From contig NW_027018393.1 of NCBI RefSeq assembly GCF_032854445.1, forward strand, positions 1 through 31,595: DNA of 31,595 nt. The letters run 5' to 3'. Source of the stretch: Liolophura sinensis (Eukaryota > Mollusca > Polyplacophora > Chitonida > Chitonidae). The position numbers were made by a program, and so were the translations under genes. The notes beneath the pieces are model-generated. The model searched no databases, was not told the origin of the DNA, and saw only the letters and a program-made list of their open reading frames with translations. Shown one piece after another: positions 1 to 11,432 of the stretch. How positions within the stretch are numbered: position 1 is the first letter of the stretch; each line of letters starts with the position of its first letter.

Positions 1-548
1 GGGCACGTGATCTTGACATCAATGATTATTCATTTGTGGTTACAGCCAAAAGTATTGGTCGGGGAGCAACGCGGTTTGCACCATTCGATTTCTCGTAAAA
101 AAATACGTCGGATTAGCCTCTTACCAGCAGCATTGGAACAGTTTTTCTACTTTTGGATTTTTGCCTGGTCTTTTTGCTAACTGAATTCGGCTACATTAAC
201 TATGTACAATCGCGACTGGTCATTACTATATTCAACTTTTCATTATAAGTTATGTGCCCTTCGTAGCCCAGACGACGTCAAATCTTTGGCAAAGCCCATT
301 TAACTCACCCAGCAGTTGTCTTACTTCTAAGTCGAAGACAAACTCAATGTCTTTATCTACATGTAGAAAAACCACACCATTTGTATATAAAAAAAACACA
401 AGGTACTTGATACAGTCCGCTGTAAAAAGTACAATTGAACACTGACCCACATCAATAAGGTGCCAAAAGATGCGCAATTGGGTCAGGCATCTCCAGCTGT
501 TGAAAAATTGCAAATTTCCTTGGTTTCCATGGAGTAAGAGCCGTTGCT
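1..548 (+). repeat. Satellite monomer 1
   Basis: Has tggttaca, acgcgg, tttctac and the EcoRI box, then gggtcagg and cagcagttg. Closest to monomers 40, 34, 46 and 53. A private G gives ggggagc near 63. Confidence 0.95.
183..188. other. EcoRI site GAATTC marking EcoRI-box monomers
   Basis: GAATTC appears only in monomers 1, 34, 40, 46 and 53, at 183, 18331, 21631, 24938 and 28803. The predicted spacings are 18,148, 3,300, 3,307 and 3,865 bp. Confidence 0.85.
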
Positions 549-1098
549 GGGCACGTGATCTTGACATCAATGATTATTCATTTGTGGCTACAGCCAAAAG
601 TATTGGTCGGAGAGCAACGTGGTTTGCACCATTCGATTTGTCGTCAAAAATATGTCGGATTAGCCTCTTACCAGCAGCATTGGAACAGTTTTTCCACTTT
701 TGGATTTTTGCCTGGTATTTTTTCTAATTGAAATCGGCTACATTAACTATGTACAATCGCGACTGGTCATTACTATATTCAACTTTTCATTATAAGTTAT
801 GTGCCCTTCGGTAGCCCAGACGACGTCAAATCTTTGGGCAAAGCCCATTTAACTCACCCAGCAGTTGTCTTACTTCTAAGTCGAAGACAAACTCAATGTC
901 TTTATCTACATGTAGAAAAACCACACCATTTGTATATAAAAAAAACACAAGGTACTTGATACAGTCCGCTGTAAAAAGTACAATTGAACACTGACCCACA
1001 TCAATAAGGTGCCAAAAGATGCGCAATTGGGTCAGGGCATCTCCAGCTGTTGAAAAATTGCAAATTTCCTTGGTTTCCATGGAGTAAGAGCCGTTGCT
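549..1098 (+). repeat. Satellite monomer 2
   Basis: Has acgtgg, tttgtcgtc with only five A's before tatgtcgg, T box, gggcaaag and cagcagttg. Its first part matches monomer 41. Confidence 0.95.
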
Positions 1099-1647
1099 GG
1101 GCACGTGATCTTGACATCAATGATTATTCATTTGTGGCTACAGCCAAAAGTGTTGGTCGGAGAGCAACGTGGTTTGCACATTCGATTTGTCGTCAAAAAA
1201 TATGTCGGATTAGCCTCTTACCAGCAGCATTGGAACAGTTTTTCCACTTTTGGATTTTTGCCTGGTATTTTTTCTAATTGAAATCGGCTACATTAACTAT
1301 GTACAATCGCGACTGGTCATTACTATATTCAACTTTTCATTATAAGTTATATGCCCTTCGGTAGCCCAGACGACGTCAAATCTTTGGGCCAAGCCCATTT
1401 AACTCACCCAGCAGTTGTCTTACTTCTAAGTCGAAGACAAACTCAATGTCTTTATCTACATGTAGAAAAACCACACCATTTGTATATAAAAAAAACACAA
1501 GGTACTTGATACAGTCCGCTGTAAAAAGTACAATTGAACACTGACCCACATCAATAAGGTGCCAAAAGATGCGCAATTGGGCCAGGCATCTCCAGCTGTT
1601 GAAAAATTGCAAATTTCCTTGGTTTCCATGGAGTAAGAGCCGTTGCT
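1099..1647 (+). repeat. Satellite monomer 3
   Basis: Has agtgttgg, acgtgg, tttgtcgtc, T box, ttatatgcc, gggccaag and gggccagg. Its second half into monomer 4 resembles monomers 48-49. Confidence 0.95.
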
Positions 1648-2199
1648 GGGCACGTGATCTTGACATCAATGATTATTCATTTGTGGCTACAGCCAAAAGT
1701 ATTGGTCGGAGAGCAACGTGGTTTGCACCATTCAATTTCTCGTCAAAAAATACGTCGGATTAGCCTCTTACCAGCAGCATTGGAACAGTTTTTTCCACTT
1801 TTGGATTTTTGCCTGGTATTTTTTCTAATTGAAATCGGCTACATTACCTATGTACAATCGCGACTGGTCATTACTATATTCAACTTTTCATTATAAGTTA
1901 TGTGCCCTTCGGTAGCCCAGACAACGTCAAATCTTTGGGCAAAGCCCATTTAACTCACCCAGCAGTTGTCTTACTTCTAAGTCGAAGACAAACTCAATGT
2001 CTTGATCTACATGTAGAAAAACCACACCATTTGTATATAAAAAAAAACACAAGGTACTTGATACAGTCCGCTGTAAAAAGTACAATTGAACACTGACCCA
2101 CATCAATAAGGTGCCAAAAGATGCGCAATTGGGCCAGGCATCTCCAGCTGTTGAAAAATTGCAAATTTCCTTGGTTTCCATGGAGTAAGAGCAGTTGCT
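1648..2199 (+). repeat. Satellite monomer 4
   Basis: Has attcaattt, attacctatg, agacaacg, gggcaaag, cagcagttg, gtcttgatc and gagcagttg. Closest to monomers 49 and 56; A-tract of nine. Confidence 0.95.
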
Positions 2200-2749
2200 G
2201 GGCACGTGATCTTGACATCAATGATTATTCATTTGTGGCTACAGCCAAAAGTATTGGTCGGAGAGCAACGCGGTTTGCACCATTCGATTTCTCGTCAAAA
2301 AATACGTCGGAATAGCCTCTTACCAGCAGAATTGGAACATTTTTTCCACTTTTGGATTTTTGCCTGGTATTTTTTCTAATTGAAATCGGCTACATTAACT
2401 ATGTACAATCGCGACTGGTCATTACTATATTCAACTTTTCATTATAAGTTATGTGCCCTTCGGTAGCCCAGACGACGTCAAATCTTTGGGCCAAGCCCAT
2501 TTAACTCACCCAGCAAATGTCTTACTTCTAAGTCTAAGACAAACTCAATGTCTTTATCTACATGTAGAAAAACCAAACCATTTGTATATAAAAAAAACAC
2601 AAGGTACTTGATACAGTCCGCTGTAAAAAGTACAATTGAACACTGACCCACATCAATAAGGTGCCAAAAGATGCGCAATTGGGTCAGGCATCTCCAGCTG
2701 TTGAAAAATTGCAAATTTCCTTGGTTTCCATGGAGTAAGAGCCGTTGCT
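2200..2749 (+). repeat. Satellite monomer 5
   Basis: Has acgcgg, cggaatagcctct, cagaattggaacat, gtctaagac, ccaaacc and gggtcagg. Related to 28 and 42 but without their hairpin haplotype. Confidence 0.95.
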
Positions 2750-3298
2750 GGGCACGTGATCTTGACATCAATGATTATTCATTTGTGGCTACAGCCAAAA
2801 GTATTGGTCGGAGACAAACGTGGTTTGCACCATTCGATTTCCCGTCAAAAAATACGTCGGATTAGCCTCTTACCAGCAGCATTGGAACAGTTTTTCCACT
2901 TTTGGATTTTTGCCTGGTATTTTGTCTAATTGAAATCGGCTACATTAACTATGTACAATCGCGACTGGTCATTACTATATTCAACTTTTCATTATAAGTT
3001 ATGTGCCCTTCGGTAGCCCAGACGACGTCAAATCTTTGGGCCAAGCCCATTTAACTCACCCAGCAAATGTCTTACTTCTAAGTCGAAGACAAACTCAATG
3101 TCTTTATCTACATGTAGAAAAACCACACCATTTGTATATAAAAAAACACAAGGTACTTGATACAGTCCGCTGTAAAAAGTACAATTGAACACTGACCCAC
3201 ATCAATAAGGTGCCAAAAGATGCGCAATTGGGCCAGGCATCTCCAGCTGTTGAAAAATTGCAAATTTCCTTGGTTTCCATGGAGTAAGAGCCGTTGCT
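2750..3298 (+). repeat. Satellite monomer 6
   Basis: First gacaaacg/tttcccgtc unit, with G box, cagcaaatg, ccacacc and a seven-A tract. Matches monomer 19, exactly 7,150 bp away. Confidence 0.95.
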
Positions 3299-3849
3299 GG
3301 GCACGTGATCTTGACATCAATGATTATTCATTTGTGGCTACAGCCAAAAGTATTGGTCGGAGAGCAACGCGGTTTGCACCATTCGATTTCTCGTCAAAAA
3401 ATACGTCGGATTAGCCTCTTACCAGCAGCATTGGAACAGTTTTTCTACTTTTGGATTTTTGCCTGGTATTTTGTCTAATTGAAATCGGCTACATTAACTA
3501 TGTACAATCGCGACTGGTCATTACTATATTCAACTTTTCATTATAAGTTTTGTGCCCTTCGGTAGCCCAGACGACGTCAAATCTTTGGGCAAAGCCCATT
3601 TAACTCACCCAGCAGTTGTCTTACTTCTAAGTCGAAGACAAACTCAATGTCTTTATCTACATGTAGAAAAACCACACCATTTGTATATAAAAAAAAACAC
3701 AAGGTACTTGATACAGTCCGCTGTAAAAAGTACAATTGAACACTGACCCACATCAATAAGGTGCCAAAAGATGCGCAATTGGGCCAGGCATCTCCAGCTG
3801 TTGAAAAATTGCAAATTTCCTTGGTTTCCATGGAGTAAGAGCCGTTGCT
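3299..3849 (+). repeat. Satellite monomer 7
   Basis: Has acgcgg, tttctac, G box, a private aagttttgtg, gggcaaag, cagcagttg and a nine-A tract. Confidence 0.95.
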
Positions 3850-4399
3850 GGGCACGTGATCTTGACATCAATGATTATTCATTTGTGGCTACAGCCAAAA
3901 GTATTGGTCGGAGAGCAACGCGGTTTGCACCATTCGATTTCTCGTCAAAAAATACGTCGGATTAGCCTCTTACCAGCAGCATTGGAACAGTTTTTCCACT
4001 TTTGGATTTTTGCCTGGTATTTTTTCTAATTAAAATCGGCTACATTAACTATGTACAATCGCGACTGGTCATTACTATATTCAACTTTTCATTATAAGTT
4101 ATGTGCCCTTCGGTAGCCCAGACGACGTCAAATCTTTGGGCCAAGCCCATTTAACTCACCCAGCAAATGTCTTACTTCTAAGTCGAAGACAAACTCAATG
4201 TCTTTATCTACATGTAGAAAAACCAAACCATTTGTATATAAAAAAAACACAAGGTACTTGATACAGTCCGCTGTAAAAAGTACAATTGAACACTGACCCA
4301 CATCAATAAGGTGCCAAAAGATGCGCAATTGGGTCAGGCATCTCCAGCTGTTGAAAAATTGCAAATTTCCTTGGTTTCCATGGAGTAAGAGCCGTTGCT
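3850..4399 (+). repeat. Satellite monomer 8
   Basis: Has acgcgg, T box with a private taattaaaatc, gggccaag, cagcaaatg, ccaaacc and gggtcagg. Confidence 0.95.
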
Positions 4400-4950
4400 G
4401 GGCACGTGATCTTGACATCAATGATTATTCATTTGTGGCTACAGCCAAAAGTATTGGTCGGAGAGCAACGTGGTTTGCACCATTCGATTTCTCGTCAAAA
4501 AAATACGTCGGATTAGCCTCTTACCAGCAGCATTGGAACAGTTTTTCCACTTTTGGATTTTTGCCTGGTATTTTGTCTAATTGAAATCGGCTACATTAAC
4601 TATGTACAATCGCGACTGGTCATTACTATATTCAACTTTTCATTATAAGTTATGTGCCCTTCGGTAGCCCAGACGACGTCAAATCTTTGGGCCAAGCCCA
4701 TTTAACTCACCCAGCAAATGTCTTACTTCTAAGTCGAAGACAAACTCAATGTCTTTATCTACATGTAGAAAAACCACACCATTTGTATATAAAAAAAACA
4801 CAAGGTACTTGATACAGTCCGCTGTAAAAAGTACAATTGAACACTGACCCACATCAATAAGGTGCCAAAAGATGCGCAATTGGGTCAGGCATCTCCAGCT
4901 GTTGAAAAATTGCAAATTTCCTTGGTTTCCATGGAGTAAGAGCCGTTGCT
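4400..4950 (+). repeat. Satellite monomer 9
   Basis: Has acgtgg, one extra A before tacgtcgg, G box, gggccaag, cagcaaatg, ccacacc and gggtcagg. Confidence 0.95.
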
Positions 4951-5500
4951 GGGCACGTGATCTTGACATCAATGATTATTCATTTGTGGCTACAGCCAAA
5001 AGTATTGGTCGGAGAGCAACGCGGTTTGCACCATTCGATTTCTCGTCAAAAAATACGTCGGATTAGCCTCTTACCAGCAGCATTGGAACAGTTTTTTCAC
5101 TTTTGGAATTTTGCCTGGTATTTTTTCTAATTGAAATCGGCTACATTAACTATGTACAATCGCGACTGGTCATTACTATATTCAACTTTTCATTATAAGT
5201 TATGTGCCCTTCGGTAGCCCAGACGACGTCAAATCTTTGGGCCAAGCCCATTTAACTCACCCAGCAAATGTCTTACTTCTAAGTCGAAGACAAACTCAAT
5301 GTCTTGATCTACATGTAGAAAAACCACACCATTTGTATATAAAAAAAACACAAGGTACTTGATACAGTCCGCTGTAAAAAGTACAATTGAACACTGACCC
5401 ACATCAATAAGGTGCCAAAAGATGCGCAATTGGGCCAGGCATCTCCAGCTGTTGAAAAATTGCAAATTTCCTTGGTTTCCATGGAGTAAGAGCCGTTGCT
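4951..5500 (+). repeat. Satellite monomer 10
   Basis: Has acgcgg, private gttttttcac and ttggaatttt, T box, cagcaaatg, gtcttgatc and gggccagg. Confidence 0.95.
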
Positions 5501-6050
5501 GGGCACGTGATCTTGACATCAATGATTATTCATTTGTGGCTACAGCCAAAAGTATTGGTCGGAGAGCAACGTGGTTTGCACCATTCAATTTCTCGTCAAA
5601 AAATACGTCGGATTAGCCTCTTACCAGCAGCATTGGAACAGTTTTTCCACTTTTGGATTTTTGCCTGGTATTTTTTCTAATTGAAATCGGCTACATTAAC
5701 TATGTACAATCGCGACTGGTCATTACTGTATTCAACTTTTCATTATAAGTTATGTGCCCTTCGGTAGCCCAGACAACGTCAAATCTTTGGGCAAAGCCCA
5801 TTTAACTCACCCAGCAAATGTCTTACTTCTAAGTCGAAGACAAACTCAATGTCTTGATCTACATGTAGAAAAACCAAACCATTTGTATATAAAAAAAACA
5901 CAAGGTACTTGATACAGTCCGCTGTAAAAAGTACAATTGAACACTGACCCACATCAATAAGGTGCCAAAAGATGCGCAATTGGGCCAGGCATCTCCAGCT
6001 GTTGAAAAATTGCAAATTTCCTTGGTTTCCATGGAGTAAGAGCCGTTGCT
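5501..6050 (+). repeat. Satellite monomer 11
   Basis: Has acgtgg, attcaattt, private tactgtattc, then agacaacg, gggcaaag, cagcaaatg, gtcttgatc and ccaaacc. The second half is shared with 12 and 14. Confidence 0.95.
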
Positions 6051-6600
6051 GGGCACGTGATCTTGACATCAATGATTATTCATTTGTGGCTACAGCCAAA
6101 AGTATTGGTCGGAGACAAACGTGGTTTGCACCATTCGATTTCCCGTCAAAAAATACGTCGGATTAGCCTCTTACCAGCAGCATTGGAACAGTTTTTCCAC
6201 TTTTGGATTTTTGCCTGGTATTTTGTCTAATTGAAATCGGCTACATTAACTATGTACAATCGCGACTGGTCATTACTATATTCAACTTTTCATTATAAGT
6301 TATGTGCCCTTCGGTAGCCCAGACAACGTCAAATCTTTGGGCAAAGCCCATTTAACTCACCCAGCAAATGTCTTACTTCTAAGTCGAAGACAAACTCAAT
6401 GTCTTGATCTACATGTAGAAAAACCAAACCATTTGTATATAAAAAAAACACAAGGTACTTGATACAGTCCGCTGTAAAAAGTACAATTGAACACTGACCC
6501 ACATCAATAAGGTGCCAAAAGATGCGCAATTGGGCCAGGCATCTCCAGCTGTTGAAAAATTGCAAATTTCCTTGGTTTCCATGGAGTAAGAGCCGTTGCT
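6051..6600 (+). repeat. Satellite monomer 12
   Basis: gacaaacg/tttcccgtc with G box, followed by the agacaacg, gtcttgatc, ccaaacc second half of monomer 11. Confidence 0.95.
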
Positions 6601-7150
6601 GGGCACGTGATCTTGACATCAATGATTATTCATTTGTGGCTACAGCCAAAAGTATTGGTCGGAGACAAACGTGGTTTGCACCATTCGATTTCCCGTCAAA
6701 AAATACGTCGGATTAGCCTCTTACCAGCAGCATTGGAACAGTTTTTCCACTTTTGGATTTTTGCCTGGTATTTTGTCTAATTGAAATCGGCTACATTAAC
6801 TATGTACAATCGCGACTGGTCATTACTATATTCAACTTTTCATTATAAGTTATGTGCCCTTCGGTAGCCCAGACGACGTCAAATCTTTGGGCAAAGCCCA
6901 TTTAACTCACCCAGCAGTTGTCTTACTTCTAAGTCGAAGACAAACTCAATGTCTTTATCTACATGTAGAAAAACCACACCATTTGTATATAAAAAAAACA
7001 CAAGGTACTTGATACAGTCCGCTGTAAAAAGTACAATTGAACACTGACCCACATCAATAAGGTGCCAAAAGATGCGCAATTGAGCCAGGCATCTCCAGCT
7101 GTTGAAAAATTGCAAATTTCCTTGGTTTCCATGGAGTAAGAGCAGTTGCT
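6601..7150 (+). repeat. Satellite monomer 13
   Basis: First half as monomer 12; second half switches to gggcaaag, cagcagttg, ccacacc, gagccagg and gagcagttg. Confidence 0.95.
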
Positions 7151-7700
7151 GGGCACGTGATCTTGACATCAATGATTATTCATTTGTGGCTACAGCCAAA
7201 AGTATTGGTCGGAGAGCAACGCGGTTTGCACCATTCGATTTCTCGTCAAAAAATACGTCGGATTAGCCTCTTACCAGCAGCATTGGAACAGTTTTTCCAC
7301 TTTTGGATTTTTGCCTGTTATTTTTTCTAATTGAAATCGGCTACATTAACTATGTACAATCGCGACTGGTCATTACTATATTCAACTTTTCATTATAAGT
7401 TATGTGCCCTTCGGTAGCCCAGACAACGTCAAATCTTTGGGCAAAGCCCATTTAACTCACCCAGCAAATGTCTTACTTCTAAGTCGAAGACAAACTCAAT
7501 GTCTTGATCTACATGTAGAAAAACCAAACCATTTGTATATAAAAAAAACACAAGGTACTTGATACAGTCCGCTGTAAAAAGTACAATTGAACACTGACCC
7601 ACATCAATAAGGTGCCAAAAGATGCGCAATTGGGCCAGGCATCTCCAGCTGTTGAAAAATTGCAAATTTCCTTGGTTTCCATGGAGTAAGAGCCGTTGCT
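7151..7700 (+). repeat. Satellite monomer 14
   Basis: Has acgcgg, a private gcctgttatt in the T box, then the agacaacg, gtcttgatc, ccaaacc second half. Confidence 0.95.
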
Positions 7701-8250
7701 GGGCACGTGATCTTGACATCAATGATTATTCATTTGTGGCTACAGCCAAAAGTGTTGGTCGGAGACAAACGTGGTTTGCACCATTCGATTTCCCGTCAAA
7801 AAATACGTCGGATTAGCCTCTTACCAGCAGCATTGGAACAGTTTTTCCACTTTTGGATTTTTGCCTGGTATTTTGTCTAATTGAAATCGGCTACATTAAC
7901 TATGTACAATCGCGACTGGTCATTACTATATTCAACTTTTCATTATAAGTTATGTGCCCTTCGGTAGCCCAGACGACGTCAAATCTTTGGGCAAAGCCCA
8001 TTTAACTCACCCAGCAGTTGTCTTACTTCTAAGTCGAAGACAAACTCAATGTCTTTATCTACATGTAGAAAAACCACACCATTTGTATATAAAAAAAACA
8101 CAAGGTACTTGATACAGTCCGCTGTAAAAAGTACAATTGAACACTGACCCACATCAATAAGGTGCCAAAAGATGCGCAATTGAGCCAGGCATCTCCAGCT
8201 GTTGAAAAATTGCAAATTTCCTTGGTTTCCATGGAGTAAGAGCCGTTGCT
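7701..8250 (+). repeat. Satellite monomer 15
   Basis: Has agtgttgg with gacaaacg/tttcccgtc and G box, then cagcagttg and gagccagg, like monomer 13 but with gagccgttg. Confidence 0.95.
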
Positions 8251-8799
8251 GGGCACGTGATCTTGACATCAATGATTATTCATTTGTGGCTACAGCCAAA
8301 AGTATTGGTCGGAGAGCAACGTGGTTTGCACCATTCGATTTCTCGTCAAAAAATACGTCGGATTAGCCTCTTACCAGCAGCATTGGAACAGTTTTTCCAC
8401 TTTTGGATTTTTGCCTGGTCTTTTTGCGAATTGAAATCGGCTACATTAACTATGTACAATCGCGACTGGTCATTACTATATTCAACTTTTCATTATAAGT
8501 TATGTGCCCTTCGGTAGCCCAGACGACGTCAAATCTTTGGGCAAAGCCCATTTAACTCACCCAGAAGTTGTCTTACTTCTAAGTCGAAGACAAACTCAAT
8601 GTCTTTATCTACATGTAGGAAAACCACACCATTTGTAAATAAAAAAACACAAGGTACTTGATACAGTCCGCTGTAAAAAGTACAATTTAACACTGACCCA
8701 CATCAATAAGGTGCCAAAAGATGCGCAATTGGGCCAGGCATCTCCAGCTGTTGAAAAATTGCAAATTTCCTTGGTTTCCATGGAGTAAGAGCAGTTGCT
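8251..8799 (+). repeat. Satellite monomer 16, most diverged interior copy
   Basis: Has acgtgg and the GCGA box, plus four private changes in the second half: cagaagttg, tgtaggaaa, ttgtaaataaa and acaatttaac. Seven-A tract; ends gagcagttg. Confidence 0.95.
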
Positions 8800-9349
8800 G
8801 GGCACGTGATCTTGACATCAATGATTATTCATTTGTGGCTACAGCCAAAAGTATTGGTCGGAGAGCAACGCGGTTTGCACCATTCGATTTCTCGTCAAAA
8901 AATACGTCGGATTAGCCTCTTACCAGCAGCATTGGAACAGTTTTTCCACTTTTGGATTTTTGCCTGGTATTTTTTCTAATTGAAATCGGCTACATTAACT
9001 ATGTACAATCGCGACTGGTCATTACTATATTCAACTTTTCATTATAAGTTATGTGCCCTTCGGTAGCCCAGACGACGTCAAATCTTTGGGCCAAGCCCAT
9101 TTAACTCACCCAGCAAATGTCTTACTTCTAAGTCGAAGACAAACTCAATGTCTTGATCTACATGTAGAAAAACCACACCATTTGTATATAAAAAAAACAC
9201 AAGGTACTTGATACAGTCCGCTGTAAAAAGTACAATTGAACACTGACCCACATCAATAAGGTGCCAAAAGATGCGCAATTGAGCCAGGCATCTCCAGCTG
9301 TTGAAAAATTGCAAATTTCCTTGGTTTCCATGGAGTAAGAGCAGTTGCT
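8800..9349 (+). repeat. Satellite monomer 17
   Basis: Has acgcgg, T box, gggccaag, cagcaaatg, gtcttgatc, gagccagg and gagcagttg. Confidence 0.95.
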
Positions 9350-9899
9350 GGGCACGTGATCTTGACATCAATGATTATTCATTTGTGGCTACAGCCAAAA
9401 GTATTGGTCGGAGAGCAACGCGGTTTGCACCATTCGATTTCTCGTCAAAAAATACGTCGGATTAGCCTCTTACCAGCAGCATTGGAACAGTTATTCCACT
9501 TTTGGATTTTTGCCTGGTCTTTTTGCGAATTGAAATCGGCTACATTAACTATGTACAATCGCGACTGGTCATTACTATATTCAACTTTTCATTATAAGTC
9601 ATGTGCCCTTCGGTAGCCCAGACGACGTCAAATCTTTGGGCCAAGCCCATTTAACTCACCCAGCAAATGTCTTACTTCTAAGTCGAAGACAAACTCAATG
9701 TCTTTATCTACATGTAGAAAAACCACACCATTTGTATATAAAAAAAACACAAGGTACTTGATACAGTCCGCTGTAAAAAGTACAATTGAACACTGACCCA
9801 CATCAATAAGGTGCAAAAAGATGCGCAATTGGGTCAGGCATCTCCAGCTGTTGAAAAATTGCAAATTTCCTTGGTTTCCATGGAGTAAGAGCCGTTGCT
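9350..9899 (+). repeat. Satellite monomer 18
   Basis: Has acgcgg, ttattccac, GCGA box, private aagtcatg at 9600 and gtgcaaaaag, and gggtcagg. Confidence 0.95.
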
Positions 9900-10448
9900 G
9901 GGCACGTGATCTTGACATCAATGATTATTCATTTGTGGCTACAGCCAAAAGTATTGGTCGGAGACAAACGTGGTTTGCACCATTCGATTTCCCGTCAAAA
10001 AATACGTCGGATTAGCCTCTTACCAGCAGCATTGGAACAGTTTTTCCACTTTTGGATTTTTGCCTGGTATTTTGTCTAATTGAAATCGGCTACATTAACT
10101 ATGTACAATCGCGACTGGTCATTACTATATTCAACTTTTCATTATAAGTTATGTGCCCTTCGGTAGCCCAGACGACGTCAAATCTTTGGGCCAAGCCCAT
10201 TTAACTCACCCAGCAAATGTCTTACTTCTAAGTCGAAGACAAACTCAATGTCTTTATCTACATGTAGAAAAACCACACCATTTGTATATAAAAAAACACA
10301 AGGTACTTGATACAGTCCGCTGTAAAAAGTACAATTGAACACTGACCCACATCAATAAGGTGCCAAAAGATGCGCAATTGGGCCAGGCATCTCCAGCTGT
10401 TGAAAAATTGCAAATTTCCTTGGTTTCCATGGAGTAAGAGCCGTTGCT
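9900..10448 (+). repeat. Satellite monomer 19
   Basis: Last gacaaacg/tttcccgtc unit, with G box and a seven-A tract. Near copy of monomer 6; its second half also matches that of monomer 29. Confidence 0.95.
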
Positions 10449-10998
10449 GGGCACGTGATCTTGACATCAATGATTATTCATTTGTGGCTACAGCCAAAAG
10501 TATTGGTCGGAGAGCAACGCGGTTTGCACCATTCGATTTCTCGTCAAAAAATACGTCGGATTAGCCTCTTACCAGCAGCATTGGAACAGTTATTCCACTT
10601 TTGGATTTTTGCCTGGTATTTTTTCTAATTGAAATCGGCTACATTAACTATGTACAATCGCGACTGGTCATTACTATATTCAACTTTTCATTATAAGTTA
10701 TGTGCCCTTCGGTAGCCCAGACGACGTCAAATCTTTGGGCCAAGCCCATTTAACTCACCCAGCAAATGTCTTACTTCTAAGTCGAAGACAATCTCAATGT
10801 CTTTATCTACATGTAGAAAAACCACACCATTTGTATATAAAAAAAACACAAGGTACATGATAAAGTCTGCTGTAAAAAGTACAATTGAACACTGACCCAC
10901 ATCAATAAGGTGCCAAAAGATGCGCAATTGGGCCAGGCATCTCCAGCTGTTGAAAAATTGCAAATTTCCTTGGTTTCCATGGAGTAAGAGCCGTTGCT
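10449..10998 (+). repeat. Satellite monomer 20
   Basis: Has ttattccac, T box, agacaatctc and the variant hairpin gtacatgataaagtctg. No difference seen from monomer 30. Confidence 0.95.
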
Positions 10999-11015
10999 GG
11001 GCACGTGATCTTGAC
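10999..11015. other. Invariant CACGTG core at monomer start
   Basis: CACGTGAT occurs at the start of all 58 units, including those in the indel-rich part. CACGTG is the E-box/G-box palindrome bound by many bHLH and bZIP proteins, and the reverse strand ATCACGTG fits the yeast CDEI consensus RTCACRTG. The match is direct; binding is only a possibility. Confidence 0.6.
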
Positions 11016-11189
11016 ATCAATGATTATTCATTTGTGGCTACAGCCAAAAGTATTGGTCGGAGAGCAACGCGGTTTGCACCATTCGATTTCTCGTCAAAAA
11101 ATACGTCGGATTAGCCTCTTACCAGCAGCATTGGAACAGTTTTTCCACTTTTGGATTTTTGCCTGGTATTTTTTCTAATTGAAATCGGC

Positions 11190-11204
11190 TACATTAACTA
11201 TGTA
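11190..11204. repeat. 15-bp TACAT/ATGTA dyad, one per monomer
   Basis: Five-base arms TACAT and ATGTA flank taact. The variant acattacct in monomers 4, 49 and 56 changes only the spacer. Confidence 0.5.
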
Positions 11205-11285
11205 CAATCGCGACTGGTCATTACTATATTCAACTTTTCATTATAAGTTATGTGCCCTTCGGTAGCCCAGACGACGTCAAATCTT

Positions 11286-11298
11286 TGGGCCAAGCCCA
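11286..11298. repeat. 13-bp GGGC/GCCC dyad, one per monomer
   Basis: Arms TGGGC and GCCCA flank a 3-base loop that is CAA or AAA, depending on the monomer. In monomers 24, 29, 37, 43 and 50 the closing A becomes T (gccctttt), which removes the outermost pair. Confidence 0.65.
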
Positions 11299-11402
11299 TT
11301 TAACTCACCCAGCAAATGTCTTACTTCTAAGTCGAAGACAAACTCAATGTCTTTATCTACATGTAGAAAAACCACACCATTTGTATATAAAAAAAACACA
11401 AG

Positions 11403-11432
11403 GTACTTGATACAGTCCGCTGTAAAAAGTAC
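11403..11432. repeat. 30-bp imperfect dyad (hairpin), one per monomer
   Basis: Shown in monomer 21; it recurs about 405 bases into each monomer. Outer arms GTACTT and AAGTAC (6 bp) enclose a 2x2 mismatch, inner arms TACAG and CTGTA (5 bp) and a TCCG loop. Six monomers (20, 23, 28, 30, 36, 42) carry three linked substitutions in the 5' half that weaken both stems; monomer 38 has a T in the outer 3' arm. Whether it extrudes or binds protein is not known. Confidence 0.75.

Larger units (their letters stand above)
1..1200. other. Left-end stretch with extra indels
   Basis: The same kind of errors appear more sparsely: a missing G near 263, GGG to GG near 288, an extra G near 1036 and a missing C near 1179. 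Beyond about 1.2 kb they stop. Confidence 0.55.
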
